A stretch of DNA of 38,089 nt from an uncultured Candidatus Melainabacteria bacterium (GTDB lineage: Bacteria > Cyanobacteriota > Vampirovibrionia > Gastranaerophilales > Gastranaerophilaceae): assembly GCA_937895785.1 (NCBI GenBank), contig CALBKW010000063.1:1-38089 (forward strand), in the 5' to 3' direction. Every line of letters begins with the position of its first letter. Within the stretch, counting starts at the first letter, position 1. The notes beneath the pieces were generated by a model. It did not search any database. It saw nothing but the letters and a program-made list of their open reading frames with translations, and had not been told where the DNA came from. The translations under genes and the position numbers were made by a program. Of this stretch, positions 7,653 to 16,536 are shown in pieces.

Positions 7653-8519
7653 TTACATTATGTTTACAAAATCAACCATAAAGAAAATTAATAGAGCAAA
7701 GGCAACTAAAACAACGGCTTCGCCTAAACCTGCTGCGACATTGTTATTTTTAATTTCTTTTGTAATATTGATTTCTTTAACAATTAATCTGTCTAATAAA
7801 AATCTTACACTTGGTAATAACAAGATGATAGCTGAAAGGTCGATAAAATAAAGAATTAATCCTTGTTGCCAAGTTCCGATATCACCGATTGTAGCTCTCA
7901 TTAAGATTAAACCGATTGCAATTAAGTTTCCACCAAAAGCTACGCCTACAGCAACGTTATCGGCTTCAATTTCGCCTAAAAGTGAGTAAGGAGTAAGCAT
8001 ATCGTATAATTTTGCGAACAAAATTAAGAAAATCATACCCATTACGTAATAAACTAATGTAGAAATTACGCCATAGCATCTGCCGTGTGCAACAATGGTT
8101 TCACCTGTAACGCAAGCAGAAATGATTAATCCTGAAGCAAGATACATACCAAAATGAACCGCTGCAGTACCAATATTTCTATCTCTTACAATTTCATCAA
8201 CGTTATTAAATTTGTGCAAAATAGCTTTTTCTACAACGTAACCAGAGAAAATCATTAAGCCAGAACCCATTAAGCTGTACATAATATAGCTTAAAATTTC
8301 ATATCTGAATAATGTGTTACTAGGTCCAACAAAAGCGCCGATTTGTATAGCGCAAACACCTAGTAAAAAACCCAAATAAGGGATTATGCCAGTAACGTTG
8401 CCTTTTTTGATTTCTTCGTACATATCATATTTTGCAAAACGCATAAACAACCATTTTGAAAAAATAAGCATTGAGCAAGATACGATTAAATATATTAAAC
8501 TTGTAAAAATCGGATTCAT
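7653..8519 (-). CDS. DUF350 family membrane protein
   Basis: A 288-residue polytopic protein with about eight TM helices. It carries two DUF350-type repeats. The second is clear from NVAVGVAFGGNLIAIGLIL at about 187-205 and a later NNVAAGLGEAVVLVAFALL. The linker ILHKFNNVDEIVRDRNIGTAAV marks the first repeat. Function is not established for the family, which recurs next to PspA, DUF4178 and spermidine synthase-like genes. The ATG at 8519 shares a base with the preceding stop (TAATG) and is preceded by GGAG. Confidence 0.85.
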   Translation of the reverse strand: MNPIFTSLIYLIVSCSMLIFSKWLFMRFAKYDMYEEIKKGNVTGIIPYLGFLLGVCAIQIGAFVGPSNTLFRYEILSYIMYSLMGSGLMIFSGYVVEKAILHKFNNVDEIVRDRNIGTAAVHFGMYLASGLIISACVTGETIVAHGRCYGVISTLVYYVMGMIFLILFAKLYDMLTPYSLLGEIEADNVAVGVAFGGNLIAIGLILMRATIGDIGTWQQGLILYFIDLSAIILLLPSVRFLLDRLIVKEINITKEIKNNNVAAGLGEAVVLVAFALLIFFMVDFVNIM

Positions 8520-9223
8520 TATTGTTGTTCTCCTTCGTCACCTAGTGAGTAGATTGTTATTGAAAGTGGTTTTACAATTTGGCTGTAATATACTTCATAG
8601 CTTTTTTCATCTCCAGAACCCCAACATTCAACAGAGAACAAGTAGTTACCAGATTTGTAATCCCAATAATATAGTTTTTCAGCTTTTGTATCTTCACAAT
8701 CGCGGAAGAAGGTTGCGTTTCCTGAATCTGTGTAGTTAAATTGTTTACCTGCGTATAAAATACGACCAGATTCTTCATCATCGTCGTGAGCTAATTTTTC
8801 AGGAGTAACACCTGAAACTTGTGACATTTTAAGTTTTTTCAGAACAATGCTTGTTACAATGTTGTCGTCGTCTTCAACTTCTACCCAAGCCTTTTCTCCG
8901 TCGCCTTTAATACATTCTAATTCATACCAAAAATAGTCACCTTCTTGGTACATGTGCTTGCGCATAACCTTTAGTTCTAGGTCTTCGTCGTAACCATCAA
9001 TGTTTGCAAGTTTGAAAACTCCGCCAATACCAACATTTGTGATTATTTTTAAATCAGAACGTTTATTTTTATTTTTTGATACGACCTCTTGGTTGCGTTT
9101 TAGAATTACGATTGCCACTAAAACAGCCAATACTAAACCTGTTGCGGCAGCAATTCCATTTGACATTCCAGCCAAGAATGCGATTAAAATTACGCCGATG
9201 ATTAATGCGGTTGCTAAATACAT
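8519..9223 (-). CDS. DUF4178 domain protein with N-terminal membrane helices
   Basis: A 234-residue protein. Residues 3-42 are two closely spaced hydrophobic helices. A basic patch (KRNQEVVSKNKNKR) and a cytoplasmic domain follow. The domain has a DUF4178-like pattern of beta strands: GVFKLANIDGYDEDLELKVMR, then YFWYELECIKGDGEKAWVEV, then acidic DDD, then a second sheet ending EVYYSQIVKPLSITI. DUF4178 proteins are regular partners of PspA and DUF350 and are of unknown biochemical role. AAGGAA lies 11 nt before the ATG. It is translationally coupled to the DUF350 gene. Confidence 0.78.
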   Translation of the reverse strand: MYLATALIIGVILIAFLAGMSNGIAAATGLVLAVLVAIVILKRNQEVVSKNKNKRSDLKIITNVGIGGVFKLANIDGYDEDLELKVMRKHMYQEGDYFWYELECIKGDGEKAWVEVEDDDNIVTSIVLKKLKMSQVSGVTPEKLAHDDDEESGRILYAGKQFNYTDSGNATFFRDCEDTKAEKLYYWDYKSGNYLFSVECWGSGDEKSYEVYYSQIVKPLSITIYSLGDEGEQQ

Positions 9224-9257
9224 TTTAAATTTTTCCTTATTTTATTTGTGATAGCTC

Positions 9258-9998
9258 TTATTGTTGTTCTTGAATGTCTTTTTGTTCTAAAAGATATTGA
9301 GGAGCAACTTGTTTTTTCAATTCTAACAATTGTTGTTGAACATCATTAGAATATTGAGTTCCGACTGCTGCGTTAATTTCAGCATCAATATCGTTTTCGA
9401 TTGATGTCATTTCATTGTAAGCAGCAGAGAGTGCCTCTTCTTTATTAACTTTTTGTTTCATGTTTTCTAATAGAGCTTGAGCGTTGTTATCACTCATAGA
9501 AATCATTTGTTTATTAATTTTTTGAGATGTAATTGCAACTTTGTGGCGAGCTTTAAGTGTTTTGATTTCGCCTTCCCAATGGTTAATTTGTTGTTTTAGG
9601 TTATCAATTTTTGTTTCCATTGTGTTAGCCATAGACTCGTAGTTTTTAACGTCTAAAGTTGATTTTTTAATCATTTCAATAGCGATTTGTTTTTTCTTTA
9701 GGGCTTCTGATGCTAATCTATCTGCTTTTGCTTGGTCTAATTCGCCGTTTTGACCTTTTTGAACAATTGTCAAAGCTTTCTTTTCGTAGTCTTTTGCAAC
9801 TTCTGTTTGTTGAGCAATAACTTCTTTTGCTTCAATTGCAAGAGCCTTTACTTCTGCAAGGTTTTTCATACTTGCATCATAGTCTTTTTTCAAATCTCTA
9901 ATTGCTTGTTCAGCCATTAGGATTGGATCTTGTATATGGTTTACAAATGCATGTAAAAATGATTGTAATACTTTAAATAATTGTTTAAAAATGTTCAT
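9258..9998 (-). CDS. PspA/IM30 family membrane-remodelling protein
   Basis: The protein is 246 residues, close to the usual PspA/Vipp1 length. An amphipathic N-terminal helix (MNIFKQLFKVLQSFLHAFVN) is followed by IQDPILMAEQAIRDLKKDYD and a long coiled coil covering most of the remainder (ALTIVQKG, KKQIAIEMIKKSTLDVKNYE, AITSQKINKQMISMSDNN). These are diagnostic of the ESCRT-III-like PspA/IM30 family that binds and repairs stressed membranes. It is the second gene of the operon, 5 nt after the J-like gene, with GAGG 10 nt before the ATG. The partners suggest the DUF350/DUF4178/aminopropyltransferase type of PspA system rather than the classical pspABC. Confidence 0.9.
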   Translation of the reverse strand: MNIFKQLFKVLQSFLHAFVNHIQDPILMAEQAIRDLKKDYDASMKNLAEVKALAIEAKEVIAQQTEVAKDYEKKALTIVQKGQNGELDQAKADRLASEALKKKQIAIEMIKKSTLDVKNYESMANTMETKIDNLKQQINHWEGEIKTLKARHKVAITSQKINKQMISMSDNNAQALLENMKQKVNKEEALSAAYNEMTSIENDIDAEINAAVGTQYSNDVQQQLLELKKQVAPQYLLEQKDIQEQQ

Positions 9999-10003
9999 TA
10001 GTT

Positions 10004-10396
10004 TTATTCCTCTTCTTGTTGTGTAGCGTGTTTATTTTCAAAATATTGGTATGCTTGTTTAATCATACCGATACGTTTTTCTGCTGCTGCTTTTTTCTTT
10101 TCATCATCAGCAAAATTTTCAGGCGCAAACTTTTTAACTAAAGTTTCGTAATGAGCTTTAATTTCTTCAAAACTTACATTATCTTCTGATTTGAAGCCTA
10201 AAAGTTTCATGTAATGTTCATCGACAGAAATTTTTTCTCCATCATCAGGAAAAAGTGGTTTGCCATAAGCTGCTTCTGCTTCTTCAAGTTCTCTATCCAT
10301 TTCTGCGAAGGCATCTTTTAGAGGAATATCCTCTTTTTCTACGGTTGATTTAATTTTATCAACAGCCGTTTTTAATAAGTTTTTCAAATCTTTCAT
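10004..10396 (-). CDS. J-domain-like protein lacking the HPD motif
   Basis: A 130-residue protein. Residues about 1-55 are a charged helical region. Residues 60-122 match a J-domain in helix pattern: YMKLLGFK, then FEEIKAHYETLVKKFAPENF, then AAAEKRIGMIKQAYQYFEN. The HPD tripeptide that stimulates DnaK ATPase is replaced by A91-P92-E93, so canonical DnaK activation is unlikely. It leads the pspA operon. A possible extended promoter lies just upstream (TAATAT at 10412-10407 preceded by TGC, TTGCTT at 10436-10431 on the minus strand), which would give an almost leaderless mRNA. No ribosome binding site is seen. Confidence 0.72.
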   Translation of the reverse strand: MKDLKNLLKTAVDKIKSTVEKEDIPLKDAFAEMDRELEEAEAAYGKPLFPDDGEKISVDEHYMKLLGFKSEDNVSFEEIKAHYETLVKKFAPENFADDEKKKAAAEKRIGMIKQAYQYFENKHATQQEEE

Positions 10397-10438
10397 AATA
10401 CATAGAATATTAGCATATAGAGCCGATAAAAAGCAATA

Positions 10439-12181
10439 TTATGTTAAGTTTTTCAAATTTTTGTCGAAGGTTTTAATCTGCTTAAATAACTCAAGTACGA
10501 ACTCTTTTTTCTTTTCTTCGTCCTTATCTAATACAAGTTTTGTAAATCTCAACAATTCAATTTGGATATACTCGCTCAAAATCATTGAAGAGGTGATTTT
10601 TGTAATGATACTAGTTGCGTAATCAAAGAATGATGGATGTTCCAAGTACATTTCAAACCACTCATCAATAGCTTCAATTATAGGACTTACACGGCTTTCT
10701 TCTTCTTGGAAAACTTCTTTTGCCTTTTCTAGCAACTCTTGAGGATTAAATCTTGTTGTATCAATAAAGTTGTCTAAAACCTCTTGTATTTTCGGATTTT
10801 CAGGCTTTAATGATTGAACTAAATTTTCTAAAGAGTCATATTTCATTCCATTGATAAAAGCGCCAAAGGTTGTCAAATTAAAAAAGTTTGCTCCTTTATC
10901 TTGAGAAAAGAATTTTTCAAATTGTTTTATAAAACAAGCGTAGTCAACACGGGTTTTTACGTATTCGCCAGTTATGCTTTTTACGTCGGTTATTTCACGA
11001 ACTATATTCTGAATTTTTACACTAGATTGAGTGTTTGCCACAGCATTTTTATCATCACAATATGCCGTGTCGTCTTTAAAAGCTAAGTCTACGCCAGCAA
11101 AAATTATGTTTGTACAACCCATTAGACGAGCACATTTGTACGCTGTAATCGTACTAGTTCCTGCCGATTCAAGTAGTTTTATATCTCCCAACATTTTTGT
11201 TGCAATCTTTTGTGCGCAAATACTGTTTTGTGTAAAATAAGTAAATAAATTCTTGCAAGGTAGTGTATAAACATAATTATCAGCCTTTATATCGACAATG
11301 AAGTTAATATTTTTTAGATATTCCAAATCCTGTGTTATTGCCGATTTTACCCATTGTGCATCTACAATAACGCAAAAATCAGGGGTAATTCCATTTTGGC
11401 GCAAAGTTTCAAGAGTTCTATGAACTGCAAAAATTACAAATTTTTCTCGATTTTGTTTTATTTTTTCAATATTATCTTTTACTGATGGACCCGCACCTAA
11501 GACTAATGCAGTCTTATCTTTAAACTTGTTTTCTAATAAATTTACTGGATAACGTTGTTTAAAGTTTGTGAAACTCTTTATTTCATTATTAATCCATACT
11601 TTTGACATTTTTTTGATTGTGTTCATATCAACAATTTTTTGTTGACAAGCTTCAAAAATACGTTCAGTCAAAACGGTAAATTCACTAGGTTTCTGTAAAA
11701 CATAATTTTTTAAGAATAAAAATTCAATCTTATCTTCAAGTAAATATTTTTCACTTATGTAGTTTGTGCAATCTGTTAAATTGTTTGTGATATAAACTCT
11801 TCCATCCTTAAAATATGGAGTTAAATCAACATATTCCATTGTGAAACGTATTATATCAATTTCAGGTTCATAAAGAATTAGTTGTGAAACACTTTCTGAA
11901 TGTGCATAGTCGAGCAAATTACCTAAACCAAGGCCGAAAATTACAATAAAATCATGTCTTGATGTTGCTGTTTTAATTTGTTCATCATAAATGTTTTTTG
12001 CACTTGCTACAGGGCTTGGTGTATCATCAACGTACTTGTTGTTCTTGGTTAAAATATACTCGCCAAGTTCGTTTTTTATTGCACCCAAGTTTCTTGAAGC
12101 TTCCTCAAGTGTTACGTGCTCAAGCTTATATGCTAAAAGGCTGTTTATTTTTCTTATTGTTTCCAAATTCTTTTTAAACAT
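10439..12181 (-). CDS. DUF115 / Maf-like motility-associated glycosyltransferase family protein
   Basis: A 580-residue protein of the DUF115 (MptE-like) superfamily that includes the Maf glycosyltransferases which add nonulosonic acids to flagellin. An N-terminal Rossmann-like domain has DFIVIFGLGLGNLLDYA (about 75-92). The DUF115 core starts near 220 with TALVLGAGPSVKDNIEKIK and has GITPDFCVIVDAQ, SAGTSTITAYKCARLMGC and IIFAGVDLAFKDDTAYCDD. The rest is helical. No flagellar genes are in the window, so another surface protein may be the acceptor. No ribosome binding site is clear before the ATG. It lies 42 nt upstream of the pspA operon on the same strand and could be co-transcribed. Confidence 0.82.
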   Translation of the reverse strand: MFKKNLETIRKINSLLAYKLEHVTLEEASRNLGAIKNELGEYILTKNNKYVDDTPSPVASAKNIYDEQIKTATSRHDFIVIFGLGLGNLLDYAHSESVSQLILYEPEIDIIRFTMEYVDLTPYFKDGRVYITNNLTDCTNYISEKYLLEDKIEFLFLKNYVLQKPSEFTVLTERIFEACQQKIVDMNTIKKMSKVWINNEIKSFTNFKQRYPVNLLENKFKDKTALVLGAGPSVKDNIEKIKQNREKFVIFAVHRTLETLRQNGITPDFCVIVDAQWVKSAITQDLEYLKNINFIVDIKADNYVYTLPCKNLFTYFTQNSICAQKIATKMLGDIKLLESAGTSTITAYKCARLMGCTNIIFAGVDLAFKDDTAYCDDKNAVANTQSSVKIQNIVREITDVKSITGEYVKTRVDYACFIKQFEKFFSQDKGANFFNLTTFGAFINGMKYDSLENLVQSLKPENPKIQEVLDNFIDTTRFNPQELLEKAKEVFQEEESRVSPIIEAIDEWFEMYLEHPSFFDYATSIITKITSSMILSEYIQIELLRFTKLVLDKDEEKKKEFVLELFKQIKTFDKNLKNLT

Positions 12182-12307
12182 ATTTCAAATTTATCACATT
12201 ATTTGTCATTGTTGAATAAGTTAAAAAGATGATTAAATCAAATACTTTACTTTAGTTTTTGTTTAGCAAATAATATTGTTGTTAATAGAAAAAGAAGGAG
12301 AATTCTT

Positions 12308-13519
12308 ATGTGGGAAAAAAATGTCAACATTAACGACGTAAAAGAAATTAGAACTCGCACTACAGTTTACTTTGGTGTTGGTGCTATCAAAAAAATTGAT
12401 GATATTTTGAAAAATTTAAAAGCAAAAAATGTAGATAAAGTTATTGTTATGTCAGGTAGAAATGCTTACAAAGCAACAGGCGCTTGGGACGTAGTTGAAA
12501 AGGCATTAAAAGACAACGGCATTGGTTACATAAACTTTGACCAAGTTACTCCAAACCCAACAACTCATCATGTTAACGATGCAACAAAAATGGCTCGTGA
12601 CTTCGGTGCAAAAGCTGTTATCGCTATCGGTGGTGGTTCTCCAACAGATGCGGGTAAATCAGTAGCTATCTTACTTGAATACAACGACAAACAAGCAGAG
12701 GATATTTATGAATTTAAATTCACTCCAGAAAAAGCTGCTCCAATCGTTTCAATTAACTTAACTCATGGTACAGGTACAGAAACAAACAGATTTGCAGTAG
12801 TTACAGTTCCAGAAAAGAACTTTAAACCAGCTATCGCTTATGATTGCATTTATCCAACTTATGCAATTGATGACCCAGCTTTAATGGTTAAATTATCACC
12901 AAAACAAACACGTTACGTTTCAATTGATGCAGTTAACCACGTTGTTGAGGCTGCTACATCAACTGTTGCTTCACCTTATGCAATCACTTTAGCAAAAGAA
13001 GTTGTTGCTTTAGTTGCTAAATACTTACCAATGGCAATCGAAAATCCAGAAGATTTAGAAGCTAGATATTTCTTAGCTTATGCTGCAATGATGGGTGGTG
13101 TAAGTTTTGATAACGGCTTATTACACTATACACACGCTCTTGAACACCCTCTAAGTGGTGTAAAACCTGAATTGTCACACGGTTTAGGATTAGCAATGTT
13201 GTTACCTGCTGTAATTAAAGAAATTTACGCTAACCAATCTTATGTATTAGCTGATGTTTTAGCTCCATTAGTAGAAGGTTTAACAGGCGCTCCTGAAGAA
13301 GCCGATAAGGCTGCTAAAGGTGTTGAAGCTTGGTTAAAATCAGTTGGTGTACCTCAAAAGTTAGAAGATGAAGGCTTCACTGAAGCTGATGTTGAAAAGT
13401 TAGTTAAATTAACTTACGAAACTCCATCACTTGCTGGCTTACTTGCTATCGGACCTGTTGGCGACGGCAAAGAAGTTGTTGAAGCAATCTACAGAAATTC
13501 TCTAAAACCAATGGCATAA
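12308..13519 (+). CDS. Iron-containing alcohol dehydrogenase
   Basis: 403 residues, a full-length group III (Fe-type) dehydrogenase. Nucleotide binding is shown by AIGGGSPTDAGK (106-117). Predicted metal ligands are D207, H211, H276 and H291 in SIDAVNH, HYTHALEH and SHGLG. The family interconverts alcohols and aldehydes with NAD(P)H, fitting a fermentative metabolism alongside pyruvate kinase at 14409. AGAAGGAG lies about 7 nt before the ATG. The gene is divergent from the DUF115 gene and ends at a strong terminator. The substrate cannot be told from sequence; butanol-type and 1,2-propanediol-type enzymes look alike. Confidence 0.92.
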   Translation: MWEKNVNINDVKEIRTRTTVYFGVGAIKKIDDILKNLKAKNVDKVIVMSGRNAYKATGAWDVVEKALKDNGIGYINFDQVTPNPTTHHVNDATKMARDFGAKAVIAIGGGSPTDAGKSVAILLEYNDKQAEDIYEFKFTPEKAAPIVSINLTHGTGTETNRFAVVTVPEKNFKPAIAYDCIYPTYAIDDPALMVKLSPKQTRYVSIDAVNHVVEAATSTVASPYAITLAKEVVALVAKYLPMAIENPEDLEARYFLAYAAMMGGVSFDNGLLHYTHALEHPLSGVKPELSHGLGLAMLLPAVIKEIYANQSYVLADVLAPLVEGLTGAPEEADKAAKGVEAWLKSVGVPQKLEDEGFTEADVEKLVKLTYETPSLAGLLAIGPVGDGKEVVEAIYRNSLKPMA

Positions 13520-13533
13520 GCTAAAGGTTAAAT

Positions 13534-13570
13534 AAAAGAGGCGCTGGCTTTCAGCCAGCGCCTCTTTTTT
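13534..13570. terminator. Bidirectional terminator
   Basis: A perfect 15-bp stem (AAAAGAGGCGCTGGC at 13534-13548, its complement at 13554-13568) is flanked by A and T runs. It lies between the convergent alcohol dehydrogenase and nitroreductase genes. Confidence 0.9.
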
Positions 13571-13582
13571 ACTTTATTGTAA

Positions 13583-14395
13583 TTATTTTACTGTTGTCAT
13601 ATCGTAAAATTCGGGTTGAATACCACGTTTGTACTCAACTGCTGGGTTTCCGAATAACATTACATAAGCAATTTTGTGAGTTTTTGGAATTTCTAAGCGT
13701 TTCATAACTTTTTTACTAAGTGGAATTGTCCAATATCCCAAGCCACACCACAAAGTGCCAAGACCTAATGTTTGCGCATATAGTTCAAAATAACTTAATG
13801 CAATTGTCGGGTCAATATCTTTACAAGGTGCTTTTTTGTTTACAGAAACAACAACCGCGTGTGGAGCGTTTCTGAATACAAAATCATTATTGCGTTTCAT
13901 AATAGCATTCTTGTAGCTTTTTAATTTTGAACCAAATGGCATAAATCTTACAATTTTTTGTAAATCTGTATACAAGTCGTCTTTTACAGATTCCATTACG
14001 TTAATATCTTCAATAAATGAGAAATGTAAGTCTTTGAAATTGCAACCTGTTGGAACCCAGTTTAGCATGTTTTTCAACTTTTGCATTTTTTCTTTATCGA
14101 TGTTTTCGTGTTTGTATTGTCTGCAACTTCTTCTGTTTTCAATCATATTCATAAAATCGTCAGAATTTACACTGTGTCTGTTTGGAGCAGAATTATCAGG
14201 ATTTCTGTCAAAAGATGAAATTGCGCCGTGAGGGCAAATTGCAAGACAGTGTTGGCAACCTAAACAATTAGTTGCATTGCTATATGGATAGCCTTCTTCA
14301 TCAATTTGAATAGCTCTAACAAGACAATCTTTTGCGCAAAGCCCGCATTTTACGCATTTTTCTTTATCAACTTTAAAATTTAATGGTGTTTTCAT
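13583..14395 (-). CDS. Ferredoxin-nitroreductase fusion
   Basis: 270 residues. An N-terminal bacterial-type 2[4Fe-4S] ferredoxin has complete ligands: C14, C17, C20, C24 and C44, C47, C50, C54. An FMN-dependent nitroreductase domain follows from about residue 85 (IENRRSCRQYKHENIDKEK), with PTGCNFKDLHF, the late TLGLGTLWCGLGYW and YVMLFGNP. The architecture suggests electrons pass from a ferredoxin-type donor to flavin; the substrate is unknown. It starts 13 nt after pyruvate kinase ends, with GAGG 8 nt before the ATG, so the two are probably one operon. Confidence 0.92.
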   Translation of the reverse strand: MKTPLNFKVDKEKCVKCGLCAKDCLVRAIQIDEEGYPYSNATNCLGCQHCLAICPHGAISSFDRNPDNSAPNRHSVNSDDFMNMIENRRSCRQYKHENIDKEKMQKLKNMLNWVPTGCNFKDLHFSFIEDINVMESVKDDLYTDLQKIVRFMPFGSKLKSYKNAIMKRNNDFVFRNAPHAVVVSVNKKAPCKDIDPTIALSYFELYAQTLGLGTLWCGLGYWTIPLSKKVMKRLEIPKTHKIAYVMLFGNPAVEYKRGIQPEFYDMTTVK

Positions 14396-14408
14396 TTTTT
14401 TACCTCAA

Positions 14409-15848
14409 TTATTGGAACGCGCACATTCTGTGTACACGAACGAAGTTTGTTCTACCTGTAATTAATTTTGGAATTGAACCGATAATGATAACTCTATCAT
14501 CTTTTTGGAATGTAGTTTTTTCAAGTAGTAACTTGTCTATTTTTTTCAACAAGTTGTCTGTCAAATCAACGTCCCAATTTTTCAATGTAGGGTGAATATC
14601 CCAATACAAGTTTAATTTTCTGCAAGTTTTTTCCATATCAGAAACCGCTATAACTGGAACTTGAGGTCTTAGTTTTGACAACAATCTAGTTGTGTAACCT
14701 GTATGAGTAAAGGCTAGAATAGCTTTTGCCCCCAAGTAGTCTGCCATTTTTACTGCTGCACTTGCGATTGCTTGAGGTGTAGGTTCATAATCTTCATTCA
14801 TTTCTAAATCAATGTTGTAACAGCAGAAAGGACTGCTTTCAACATCTCTTGCAATTTTTGCCATCATTTTTACTGCATCTACTGGGTATTTACCCATTGC
14901 TGTTTCTCCTGATAACATTACTGCATCAGCACCATCAAGAATTGCATTCGCAACATCGGATGCTTCGGCTCTTGTTGGGATTGGTTCTTCAATCATAGAT
15001 TCAAGCATTTGAGTTGCTACGATACAAGTTTTTCTATGATTAAATGCTGATTCAATAATTTGTTTTTGAACCATTGGTACTTTTTCAGGTGATAATTCAA
15101 TACCCAAGTCGCCTCTGGCTACCATTACAGCATCAGTTGCATCTAAAATTTCTTCAATGTTTTCAACGGCTTCGGGTTTTTCAATTTTTGAAATTACAGG
15201 AATATCTGCACCAAAGTGGCTAATATATTTTTTAGCTAATAAAACATCATCTTTATCTCTTACAAAAGATAGTGCAATGTAATCAGCTTCATGTTCAACT
15301 GCAAATTTAATAAATTCAACGTCGCGTTCTGTAATTGCAGAAACGCTACCTGTACCACCAGGAACATTGATACCTTTTCTTGGTTTTAGTAATTCGCCGT
15401 GTAAAACCTTTACGTAAACTCGTTTACCTTCTTTTCTAGTTACTTGAATTTTAATTTTACCGTCGTCTAATAAAATACATTCCCCTTCGTGAACATCATC
15501 AGCAATCCCCTTATAGTCTACAGGTACGATTTCAGGGTCTGTTTGTTCTAAACCATATTCCAAAACTAATTCCATACCTACTTCAAGTGGAATTGGCTTA
15601 ATCAAGTTCCCAACTCTGATTTTAGGACCTTGTAAGTCAACCAAAATTGGAATGAATACTTTTAATTTCTTTTCAATAGCTCTGATTTTATCAATAGTTT
15701 TTGCGTGTTCTTCTGCTGTATTGTGAGAAGTGTTCAAGCGGAACATTGTTGCCCCAGCCATTACTAATTGTTCAATAATTTCTTCTTCGCTACTAGCAGG
15801 TCCTAGAGTTGCAACGATTTTCGTTTTGTTTCTTTTTTGCTTAATCAT
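14409..15848 (-). CDS. pyk: Pyruvate kinase
   Basis: 479 residues, the normal bacterial length without the extra C-terminal phosphohistidine domain. It makes pyruvate and ATP from phosphoenolpyruvate and ADP. Visible motifs include TKIVATLGPASS at the start, FRLNTSH, ILVDLQGPKIRVG, the active-site ISKIEKPEAVENIEEILDAT, MVARGDLGIELSPEKVP and ATQMLESMI. AGGGAT lies 7 nt before the ATG. It is followed by the ferredoxin-nitroreductase gene on the same strand. No unusual residue was noticed. Confidence 0.97.
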   Translation of the reverse strand: MIKQKRNKTKIVATLGPASSEEEIIEQLVMAGATMFRLNTSHNTAEEHAKTIDKIRAIEKKLKVFIPILVDLQGPKIRVGNLIKPIPLEVGMELVLEYGLEQTDPEIVPVDYKGIADDVHEGECILLDDGKIKIQVTRKEGKRVYVKVLHGELLKPRKGINVPGGTGSVSAITERDVEFIKFAVEHEADYIALSFVRDKDDVLLAKKYISHFGADIPVISKIEKPEAVENIEEILDATDAVMVARGDLGIELSPEKVPMVQKQIIESAFNHRKTCIVATQMLESMIEEPIPTRAEASDVANAILDGADAVMLSGETAMGKYPVDAVKMMAKIARDVESSPFCCYNIDLEMNEDYEPTPQAIASAAVKMADYLGAKAILAFTHTGYTTRLLSKLRPQVPVIAVSDMEKTCRKLNLYWDIHPTLKNWDVDLTDNLLKKIDKLLLEKTTFQKDDRVIIIGSIPKLITGRTNFVRVHRMCAFQ

Positions 15849-15926
15849 AAAATTATCCCTTATATAAAATATTTTAAATTGTATTTTTTACACTTATATA
15901 TTATAGTCGGTAAATTTTACAATACA

Positions 15927-15959
15927 ATAGGCGGTCAAAACAATGTTTTGACCGCCTTA
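15927..15959 (-). terminator. Intrinsic terminator after the EF-hand gene
   Basis: A near-perfect palindrome (AGGCGGTCAAAACA with its complement, 15929-15957) lies 23 nt beyond the stop of the minus-strand EF-hand gene at 15982. Confidence 0.75.
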
Positions 15960-15981
15960 TAGAGCTTTTTGTTCTAGAAAA

Positions 15982-16332
15982 TTATTTCTTTTCAGCCTTT
16001 TTTCGAGCTTCATCTTTTTCTTGTAATGTGTCAACGAAATCTTTAACGTTCATTTTCTTTGCATCGTCAAGTTTCATATCGTATTGCTTTTTCAAAAATG
16101 CATCAATTTCTTTTTCTGAAACAACGCCATCGTTGTTAGTATCAAATTGACCTTGAATCTTTTGAATGGTTTTATCTTTTACGAAAGGCTTTCCAAATAT
16201 TGAAACAGAACCTTTAACTAGGTCTTTGATTTCAGAGTTGTTTAAGCCGTTTCCGTCTTTATCGTATTGTTTTAAAACGTCACCAACGTTGCGTTTCAAT
16301 GTTTTGTTGTTAATTCCTAATTTGTAATCCAT
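15982..16332 (-). CDS. EF-hand calcium-binding protein
   Basis: A 116-residue protein with two EF-hands. The second is canonical: D64-T-N66-N-D68-G69-V-V71-S-E-K-E75. The first (D24-K-D26-G-N28-G29-L-N-N-S-E34) has the ligands at positions 1, 3 and 5 but no acidic residue at position 12, so it may bind weakly. There is no signal peptide or TM helix. The C-terminus is highly charged. Calcium binding is a family-level prediction. It may belong with the other calcium-motif proteins in the window (EF-hand at the start of the 1675-residue protein, GxGT loops in the 717 and 2198 genes). Confidence 0.85.
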   Translation of the reverse strand: MDYKLGINNKTLKRNVGDVLKQYDKDGNGLNNSEIKDLVKGSVSIFGKPFVKDKTIQKIQGQFDTNNDGVVSEKEIDAFLKKQYDMKLDDAKKMNVKDFVDTLQEKDEARKKAEKK

Positions 16333-16536
16333 AAATCTTCCTATTTTCGTAACACTATAGTATTATAAACTAAAGAAAATAAATTTTATTGCAGTTATTT
16401 TTTAATTTGTTTACAAATTTATACAAAAATTTCATATATTTAATGTATTTGATGTTTTGAAAAATGGGTTATACTTTTGCTATGACTGAAAATTTAATTA
16501 ACAGAAAAACAAATAGTAGATTTTTCAAGAGTTGCT

